Assembly (NCBI RefSeq): GCF_021462225.1
Contig: NC_061796.1
Span: 47,267,391-47,331,390 of the forward strand
Direction: 5' to 3'
Length of the DNA stretch: 64,000 bases
DNA from: Girardinichthys multiradiatus
Taxonomy: Eukaryota > Chordata > Actinopteri > Cyprinodontiformes > Goodeidae
A program made the position numbers and the translations under genes. The notes below the pieces were generated by a model, which saw only the letters and a program-made list of their open reading frames with translations, did not search any database and had not been told where the DNA came from. Positions 31,316 to 41,000 of the stretch are shown piece by piece. The first letter of the stretch is position 1; every line of letters starts with the position of its first letter.

Positions 31316-32739
31316 ATCATCAAAGACATTTACACAATAATTATGCTGAACACAATGACACATTGCACCCCCAATGTTTCGAACATTGTAATTTTAGAAA
31401 AGAACCTTTCTATACATTTTATGTGATCATTTTGGTGAAACCTAAACCAGAAGAGAGAAAACATGTTAAATGCTGATGTCAAACTTTAATTAAAGGTTAA
31501 AAGTTTTATTAGTTTGATCTTCATCCAAAATCTTGTTACTGTCTGTTTATGCCTGTGCAGCTCAAAGAAAATAATTATTATTTGCTGCGTACAACAGCGT
31601 AACGTTTGTTCCTTTTAACTAAGCTTTTTAAAGTTACACTGTATTACCAATTTATAATTTATTTTACAACGTACAACATTGTAAGAACTGTAATATTTTA
31701 CCTTCAGAATGTAAAAGATTTCATGTAAAACGTTAATCTCTGATAGAGGTGGACAGGTTATAATGGTGGAACGCCACCATTTAATGGTTTAACAATAAAA
31801 CTTGTCTCTTTGTAACGTTGGCACTTCATTGCTCCAACAATATATTTATGCTGTATGTTTTATTGCCATGTAAAGATTTTTGCTACCTGATGATAAATGA
31901 TTTAAAGCCTTGTAACCTGATATTGTAATGGGTCTGCATAGAGGAGCAGTTAGTAGAAAGGTTGCCTTATTCTCTCCATCCTTCTTTCTTTCCTCCATTC
32001 TTTTCTTCTTCTCTCCCCTTTTCCTTTTTGCCCCCCTTTCTCTCTTTCATGCTTCTTATTTTTTCCTTTCCATTTCTGTCTCCGTAACAATTGAAATAAT
32101 CCCAAAGCAGTTTCTAATAAAGTTTCTTTTTGAAATATCAAGCAGAGCTTTAAAGCGTTAGCTGTAATGCTCCACTTGTGAAAGTAAATCTGTTGCTCTT
32201 TTTCTTGGCATTCAGACAACAGTTCTGAGCTACTCCGCTGGACAAGACACGGTTAAAAAACAAAAAGAAGAAAGAAAGGTTGCCTTACAGCAAAGAGGTT
32301 ATGAGTTCAAATCTCTACTGCTCTTTCTGCATGGGGTTTGCATATTCTCTTGCATATGTTTCAATACACGCCTGCATTATTGTCTGTCCTGTGTGTCTTC
32401 TCTGTAGCTCTGATGAACAAATGTTCAGGAGTTTCATTTCAAGAAGAAACACTTGGACCTTTAGTCTGTGTAATACCTTCAGCTGCCTGTAGAGGCAATA
32501 GCTAAGAGTCGTTCTTAAAGATACAAGCAACAAAAACGGGTGGTCAAGTTAGTACACTGTATTTTAATATACGTTAATGTATATTTTTGCATAGTATATT
32601 AATGTCATTATTTACTATATATAAAACTTTTATACTGTATATAGTTAGTATTTGCTGGAAGTTATTACTAACATGGACTAGCACAAATTTCAACCTTACA
32701 GGCTGTTTTAGCTACTGTTTTTGTTTTATTTTACTACCA
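31316..32739. other. Intergenic; pyrimidine-rich tract and SINE scrap
   Basis: About 31965-32090 is a strongly pyrimidine-rich plus strand (TTCTTTCTTTCCTCC-type words). About 32275-32350 is a short diverged piece of the SINE family seen at 24390 (GTTGCCTTACAGCAAAGAGG, TCTTTCTGCATGGGGTTTGC). No gene recognised. Confidence 0.5.
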
Positions 32740-33951
32740 TACCAAATAAACCGTGGAATACTGGACCAGCTCTATACCCTCTACAGGGTACTCGAGGGTT
32801 CATGGGAGTTTGCCCAACCGGTTCACATGTGTTTTGTGGACCTGGAGAAGGCATTCGACTGTGTCCCTCGTGATGCCCTGTGGGGGGTGCTCCAGGAGTA
32901 TGGAATCGGGGGCCCTTTATTAGGGGCCATCCGGTCCCTGTACGAGCGGAGCAGGAGTTTGGTCCACATTGCCGGCACTAAGTCGGACCTGTTCCTGGTG
33001 CATGTTGGACTCTGGCAGGGCTGCCCTTTGTCACCGGTCCTGTTCATAACTTTTATGGACAGGATTTCTAGGTGCAGCCAAGGGCCGGAGGGGGTCTGGT
33101 TTGGGGACCAGTGGATTTCGTCTCTTCTTTTTGCAGATGACGTGGTCCTGCTGGCCCCATCTAGCCAAGACCTACAGCATGCGCTGTGGCGGTTCGCAGC
33201 CGAGTGTGAAGCAGCAGGGATGAGGATCAGCTCCTCCAAGTCCGAGGCCATGGTACTCGACCGGAAAAGGGTTGCTTGTCCTCTTCAGGTTGGAGGGGAG
33301 TTCCTGCCTCAAGTGGAGGAGTTTAAGTATCTCGGGGTCTTGTTCACGAGTGAGGGAAGAATGGAGCGGGAGATCGACAGACGGATCGGTGCGGCTGCCA
33401 CAGTAATGGGGGCACTGTGCCGGTCCATTGTGGTGAAGAGAGAGCTGAGCCAAAAAGCAAAGCTCTCAATTTACTGGTCGGTCTATGTTCCTACCCTCAC
33501 TTATGGCCATGAACTTTGGGTCATGACCGAAAGAACGAGATCCCGGATATAAGCGGCTGAAATGAGCTTCCTCCGTAAGGTGGCCGGGCACTCCCTTAGA
33601 GATAGGGTGAGGAGCTCGGCCATCCGGGAGGGGCTCGGAGTAGAGCCGCTGCTCCTCCACATCGAGAGGAGCCAGTTGAGGTGGCTCGGGCATCTATACC
33701 GGATGCCTCCTGGACGCCTTCCTTGGGAGGTGTTCCAGGCACGTCCCACCGGGAGGAGGCCCAGGGGACGGCCCAGGACACGCTGGAGGGACTATGTCTC
33801 TCGGCTGGCCTGGGAACGCCTTGGGCTCCCCCTGGAGGAACTGGAGGAGGTGTCTGGAGAGAGGGACGTCTGGGCGTCTCTGTTGAGTCTGCTGCCCCCG
33901 CGACCCAGTCCCGGATAAAGCGGAAGATGACGAGTACGAGTACCAAATAAA
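32740..33951 (+). mobile_element. 5'-truncated LINE with an 11-bp target-site duplication
   Basis: The insertion 32751-33940 is flanked by the direct repeat TACCAAATAAA (32740-32750 and 33941-33951). It contains only the reverse-transcriptase and C-terminal part of ORF2, so it was 5'-truncated during target-primed reverse transcription. It ends in the short element tail GATGACGAGTACGAG. It lies outside genes, 3' of the Siglec-like receptor. Confidence 0.85.
32751..33918 (+). pseudogene. LINE ORF2 fragment: reverse transcriptase and C-terminal region, one nonsense codon
   Basis: Reverse-transcriptase blocks in order: FVDLEKAFDCVPRDALW, LWQGCPLSPVLF, the catalytic LLFADDVVLLAP (FADD box), then FKYLGVLFTSEGRM. 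The frame is open from the LINE junction to a single TAA at 33550-33552 (RSRI-stop-AAEMSFLRKV), where CAA-to-TAA is likely, and continues in the same frame to 33918 with RSQLRWLGHLYRMPPGRLPW and RRPRGRPRTRWRDYVSRLAW. The endonuclease domain and N terminus are missing. The exact LINE clade is not settled by eye. A tiny 3' piece of the same family is at about 47025-47130. Confidence 0.85.
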
Positions 33952-35030
33952 AGAAAGAAGATCCAGGCAGTTTGGAAGTGATTTGGTTCAGACAGTTTCA
34001 CAGATAAACAAAGAGCTGCTTACTGATCCCAGCTGGTTATGCATTTAAAGGAACGGTTACATTGTGATTGATCAGTGGCCTTATGGTTAATGGTGAACTT
34101 ATTTAAATGACATTACGTGTCTTACCTAACCATTGGTTCTAATATCCCCATCTATAGCCCCATCTCTGCTCTGCATGAGGACCAGAATGCTCCGTTTTTG
34201 GTTTTGGTTTTAAGACCTTAAGAATAGGATGTGATCAAAGACTTGTACACGTAGAAGTAGACAAACAGATATTTTTGGCAGTAAGACAATCTCCTAATTC
34301 CTTCAGTTCTGATTCGGTCCATTTGGGCCATGTTTTCTGGTTTCCTTATCTTCTCCAAACAAAGAAACACAGAAGTTCTAAGGCTGCAGTTTTTCCTTCT
34401 GGCGGCACGAGAAGTGATGAATCAAAAAAAGGGAAGCTGAGGTCTGTAGGTTGGATCTGCAGCAAACCTCATGTGGTGAATATTCTTCTTTTGTTGTGAA
34501 GTGAGTTTTCTGTGGTGAAAACCGGACTGTATTGCAAGTTATTAAAGCATAATTCAAAGGAAAACACTGACAGCCACTGCTACAGATCAAATTCTCCTGT
34601 GGTCACAGTGTTTGTTCTGGTGGGAGGAAGTGGGACATGACCTCAGCCTCTGGTGGCCACTAACGAGTAGATGGTCTGATCAGGTTCTTGCACTGCTTTT
34701 CTGTTAAAAAGCACAGAATAAATAAATCAAATTAGAAGATATTAACTGATAAGTGTCTCAGCTTGCTTCAATATCAGCACCTGGACCTAATGGCCTATTT
34801 ACAGAACAACTGACACAGAACTGCAAAGTGTTGCTCAAAAGCTGAGTCAGACAACAGAGCTTAAAGCTTTAGTCAAAGCAGGATCTGGATGAATCTGTGA
34901 ACCCAGATAAAGCCAGAAATCTCTAGACAAAGTGTAATGAAACATTTCGGTTTGGCTGGAGGCTTCTGTTTAAACTGTTTTTCTTTTTTGCATTTTGCTG
35001 CTTTTAGCAAAGATTAAATCCTGTGGGCTC
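33952..35030. other. Intergenic / 3' flank of the Siglec-like gene
   Basis: No coding frame recognised. The 3' UTR of the minus-strand receptor gene must begin at 35030 and run leftwards; its end is not obvious. Confidence 0.4.
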
Positions 35031-38000
35031 TCACACTTTTAGAGACCAGAGGAAACAGATGAGGAGCTGAAACATCTGCATGTCCAACCTGTTCCAATTG
35101 TTGTGTTTGAACTTGATGGAGGCGTAACTGGTCTCCTCGGCCTCTTGGCTGGTTTGCCGCCTCTGACTTCCTGCTTCCTCCTGATGAGGCATCAGGATGC
35201 TGCTGTAGATGTTATCAGCATTCTGTTGACCACACAGAAAAACATGGTTAATAATGAGGAACAGGCTGTTCCAGCTGATCTGCATCACATCCAGTCTAAT
35301 ACGAAATGAGTAACATTTGGACCAGAGGCATCATTGGTTCTCAATCATTCTGAGCACAACATCTTTTCCATTCCTAACTTTTATTTCTCTTTAAACATCT
35401 TTCTGATGGTTGCTTTTATATTATTATTATTTTTTAATTTATCTTATTTTTAACCTTTGTTAACTTATTGTATTATTTTATTTTATTTTTGCAAACAAAA
35501 CTCTGGCATCAAACCCCCAGTCAGTCATGGGAAATGGCTCCTCATATTGGGCCTGGTTCAGGTTCTGCTGGAGGTTTCTTCCTGTTAATGGGAATTATTC
35601 TTTTCCACTGTCACCACATTCATGCTCAGTATGAGGGATTGCAGCAAAATGATTCAATGCAATCGGCCGATTTCTATAATTTATATAAATTACATGTATT
35701 CCTATTGAGATGACATTGGTTGGGAATTGATACTATACATAAATAAACCAAAATCAACAGAATTTTGCAAAGTGTGGTTTTGGTGAATAAATCTGACCAT
35801 TAAAGCTTTTAATAGATCTATGATGTTTCTGGAGAAACAACGACTGAAATCCCAATGAGAACAGCATCTGTGTCCCGTTTCGTTTAACATCTGGATGGTT
35901 AGGTCCTCAACTCCGTTTTCATGTGCAGCACTTTTCAAACAATTAGACATTTCTAAGTACTTTACAGGACAGAAACAAAGCTGAAAGGTTCAAACAAACA
36001 ATTATAAAAGATCAAATTAACAGTATTTAAAAATCTATTTACAAAAAGCAATAAAATCCAAGCCAACACAAAACTGTAATAAACAGGCAACTGGCATCAA
36101 ATGTCGACGGATAATTTACTTACTGCACTCCTCAAGTCATTGCATTGATGCATACAAGCTTGTTGGCAACATTAAACAAAATTATTTTGGTAAAATAAAA
36201 TAAAGTTTTGCCAGATTTTTAACAAAGGACCCGTTCAGGAGTGGAGGAGGTCCATTTATTGAGCTGCAGAGAAAGCAGGTTTAACAGTGTGTGATTCTTC
36301 TGTCTGCAGGGCATCTGACTAACTTTCAATTATCTTCTATAATCTGAGATTTTTATATTAGATCAAGCTCTGCCTTGCAGGAGTTGGCTCTGAATCATGC
36401 ATTAAAAATAAATCATAAAAACAGTCCTATAAATCATTTAAATGACATTTATTTGTAACTGTGAATCTGCACCAATCTGAACCAATAAGAATGTTCAAAA
36501 CATTGAAAAACAAGGTCAGAAAGGCATGTATAATGGAGGGTGTTTGCAGGACTAAGGAGCAGACAGGAGCGTGGCAGCTGCATGGTGAGTATAAATGGAG
36601 AACAGGCGTGGAGCAGGTAACCAACAGGAGGATCCGGTAGCGAGCAATGAAAACCAGACTGTACATATACACTGGGAAGAGAGAAGAAAGGTGGGGCTAA
36701 ATAGGTGGGAGCAATCAGGAGGATTTGAAACACAGCTGGAATCAAAGAAGGAGAGAAAGCTGAGGAAGGAGAGAACATGGCCAGAAAAACCAGGAAGGAA
36801 CACAGAGGCACTAAGAACAGAGGAACAAACAGACATCTAGAGAAATCTAAAACTCTGGTTCTGCACACAGGAGCCGAGAATCTTGGACCCAGTCTGAGGA
36901 AAATAATCAAAGTGAATCTCTCCGTGAACATGGAGACCACACTGCTTTAAAAAGCAGTGGATGAAGGAGCCATAGTGTAATAACAGACGCCCCCTGGGTC
37001 AGTGGTAGACCAGGAGCTCCACATACAGAGGCAACAGTCCCTGGGTTCGATTCCTGACCCGGCCCATTTAATGCATGTCTTCCCTGTCAAGCTACTCACA
37101 AATCAAGGCTAGCCACAAAATCTTTAAAAGACAAAAAGTCACCTTCATTTCCGTTTCTCCACCCACAGTGTTCGGACCCTCTGGTGCTGTTCGCTTCCTG
37201 TAACAGTGAAAGGTTTTAAGGTTTTGAGGTTAAAATGGAAACAAGCAGACAAATGTCATCAAAGTTCTTTAATTGCTTCAGCAGATGTTTCTTCACAAAA
37301 AGAAAATGTGCCAAATTGAGCAGAACTTTGTCTGATTGAAAAAAATATTTGCTCAAATCAATTACTTTAATAAAACAAATGTTTGGATGGACAAATTGAC
37401 TGAGGTACCTTTTAACGATGAAGATGACGAGTATGAGGGTGATGATCAGCAGCAAGACTCCGAACATCACGCCAGCAATCAGATGCAGGTCAGGGGCTGG
37501 AAAACCCAGAGGAGAGAGAAGTGGAGAAGTTTTTACCATCATCATTCAGGGTCACATGAAACAAGAAAACTTCTAATCTAAACAACTGAAACTGTTTCTG
37601 AAGGATTTTATTTCAATCAGAGGGAATTTGGAGAAAATGGAAACAAAAATGAGTCAATGACTGTTGGAAACAAAGTAATTCATGTATAGCTTTAAAATAA
37701 GAATATTGTGAACATTTTCAATATTTTTTGTCCCTCTTTTCAAAAAGTGAAGCTCATCTATTATATAGATTCATCAGACATATAGTTAAATGTTTCAAGC
37801 CTTTATTTCTTGTAATTTTGATCATTCTGGTTGTTAGCAGAAGGAAGCATGAAGTGCTCTAAAATGTCCTGGTAGATGGCTGAGGTGACTGTGGACTTCA
37901 GAAAACCCGGTGGACCAGAACCAGCAGCTGGCACCCCAAACATTCACGAAACCTTCAGCCTGGACTTCAAGCAACGTGGATTCTGTTCTCTACTCCTCCT

Positions 38001-41000
38001 CCAGACTCTGGAGGTTTGATTTCGAAATAAAATGTAAACTTTAAACTTTACTTTTATTTGAAAAGAGGACTTTGGACCACTGTGCAACAGTCTGGTTCTG
38101 TTTCTCCTCAGTCCAGTTTGGATGCTTGTAGCCCATGTGTCAGATCCATCTGTGCGCAGTGGATCTTGATGCGCTCGTCCACTCCTTGTGAAGTTCCCAT
38201 TCATTTTAGAATGGACTTTGCTTGACAATCCTCTCAAGGCAGCGATCATCCCTGTTGCTGGTGCATCTTTTCCTACCACAGTTTTTCCTTTCACTCAATT
38301 TCCTATGAATTTCATTGTTTTCAGTACCTGTAAGCCATATTCATCAAAATAATGAGAAATTAAGGCTTGAAATATTTCAGTCTATGTTCAATGAATCTAT
38401 ATAATACATGAGTTTCACTTTCTGAATCAAGGAACAGAATTATTCAAATGTTTTTAGAAGTGCTTGTATTTGCTGTTTGTGTCAGAGGTAGTGTTGTTGT
38501 AGGGAAGCCGTGTTTGATTTCTTTCTGAAAATGTCTACAGATAAAACCAGAACCAACCTTCCTCTGCTGCCTCCACCTGCAGGCTGAACGCCTCTGACCG
38601 GGTCCCCCCGTTACTTCTCAAAGCACAGGTGTAGTTCCCAGAATCCTTTGCTGTCAAAGGGCTCAGCTGGAGGGTGGAGCCGTTCTCTGAGAGGGCGTAG
38701 CCATCTTTTAGCCAGGTGACCTCCAGGTGATTGAAAGTACAGGATGAAGTGGTGCATTGCAGTGAGACTGTTTGTCCGCTGCTGAACTCTCTATTGCTAC
38801 TGGAGATGTTTATCCTCATTTTCACCAGGTCTAAATGAAAAGTTCTCATTCATTTTCATTGTCACCACTGATTATTATCTGTGTCGGAATGTGATGTGTT
38901 GATCTTACCAAAAACTGTGATGACGACTCCAGTTGAGTTTGTAAAGTGTCCCTCAGAATGATTAGCTTCCATCCTGAAGCGAAAGGTTGCATTATCTTGC
39001 ATCCCAACGCCTCTGATCTGCAACGTGCATTTTCCCTCCAGGTCTCCCTGGTACCAATACCGAGGCTCGTTGTTTGCTGAATCGCTGTCATAAAGAGACG
39101 GGGTTGTTCCCTGACAGATAAGATGATTCTTGCACCAGCGAGCTCTGATGATCTTCAGAGGAACTTCTCTCATACCATTATGAAAAGATTTTTTAGGTGT
39201 GAAGGAGCAGGGCAGGGTGACAGTTGATCCTGTCACTGCACAGGTAGATGCAGCCTGGTACTGAATCATTTGGGCCGCAGCTCCTGAAAAAATACATGGA
39301 TTTAGCACAAAAACCTATGAAACCATCTTGTTTTCTGAAGAAAAACAATGTATTAAGTTTTTCCTGGGCTGCACTGTGGTGTCACTGTTGCCTTGTAGCA
39401 AAAAGGTCCTGGGTTCGAATCCCAGCCTGAGGTCTTTCTGCATTGAGTTTGCATGTTGTAATGTAAATGAATTGGTTCTCTCCTGGTACTCCAGCTTCCT
39501 CCCACAGTCCAAAAAGATGAGTATTAGGTTATTTAGCCAATCTAAATTTCCCTTAGAAGTGAGTGTTGTTGTTTATTGTATTTAGCCAAGTTTTAAAAAT
39601 GATTAAGAGCGATTGAGGCGCACTAAGATCTGCTTAAAGTCTGGTAAACGTCTCTGGAGAGATGTCCTTTTCACTACAAAATAAAGGGAAGGCAATACGC
39701 TTGGTTGATAAAAGGCAAATACTTGGTGTTGCAGCTAAGAAAATCTGATTTCTTTTTTGCGGCACTAGAGGCCTTTTTTTTCATTTTTCGATAGTAAGTA
39801 GACAGGAAAGAGGGGAGAGACATTCGGCAAAGGTCGCCATGTCCAGGACTCCAACCCAGGACAGCTGCACCGAGGACTATAGCCTTTAACATATGGTTGC
39901 GCACTTTAACCCCTACACCACCAGCACCGCACCCAGAAGGTCTGATTTCTTGTTATAAATTTGTTATCATTAAAAATGAAAAGTCTCCTTCTGCATCAAC
40001 CATCCGAGCTGGGCGGGGGGCAAGTTTGCACAAAATGAGTCCAGGGGCCATAAATGGCCCACGGGCCTTACTTTGGACACCCCTAATGTAAACAAACTAT
40101 TTGTAATTTGATCATCATAGTCATAAACATTGTGTCTGGATTTGGTTTAACTGATGAGAAATAAAGCTAATAATTTTAGCTCAACTTAATGACAACTTCT
40201 GGTCAGAGTGTGAAATGTCTGCAGAAAATGTCCGATTTGAACATTTCCAACCCCAAACGGCTGACAGGATCTCTAACATTAACAATATATAATATAGATA
40301 AATTGATCTGAGCTCTAATATCTTGTGTGTTTGGCTGCCTGTTTGTTTGTTCTTAACATCTGCACCGGGTCCCTCTCCAAAGGACTTTTAGCAGTGATAT
40401 GAGCAAATAGCTGACCAGCAAATGTTAACATGTTTCTGGGTTGCCCAGGTGATTAAATGATAACCTGTCCAGAATGTTCTGTACCTCTCGGTCACGGAAC
40501 TCTGGGGTTTGGATCCGGAACAGACCCTAAATGGGTAAATAGATGCATGTTTCTTTAAATCTGTTACCAAGCAAAGAATTACAGATTTAACCAGACTAAT
40601 TAAGACAACATGCATGAAAAAGAATCAAACTCAACCATAATCCTGATTAAGTTTCAAAAATGGATTAAAGTTCATTGGTTCATGTGTTACTTTCATGCAG
40701 AATATTTAATTATGTTTCACTCAGATCTCCTTGAGACGTACAGTAAACAGTAAGTTTTATGATAACTATGTACAACAATAACCCATTTTTGAAATTCTAG
40801 ATCTGATGGTTGTTTTATGTTTAATGGATAAAGCAGGGCAGAGAGTCATTTTAAACTTTTCTTTGGTCAGTTTGTTGTGTGAAGGATGGTGCTGTGTGAG
40901 CAGTTCTGGGCGGGTTTCTCCGCACCCCAGACCCACACAACACAACACAAGATGAATGTTGAAATAATCAGACTTACAAAACTGCATGAGAACGAGAGAG

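Noticed and set aside
32587..32750. Upstream 55 codons of the LINE reading frame
   Set aside because: They precede the target-site duplication and belong to flanking DNA that happens to be in frame.
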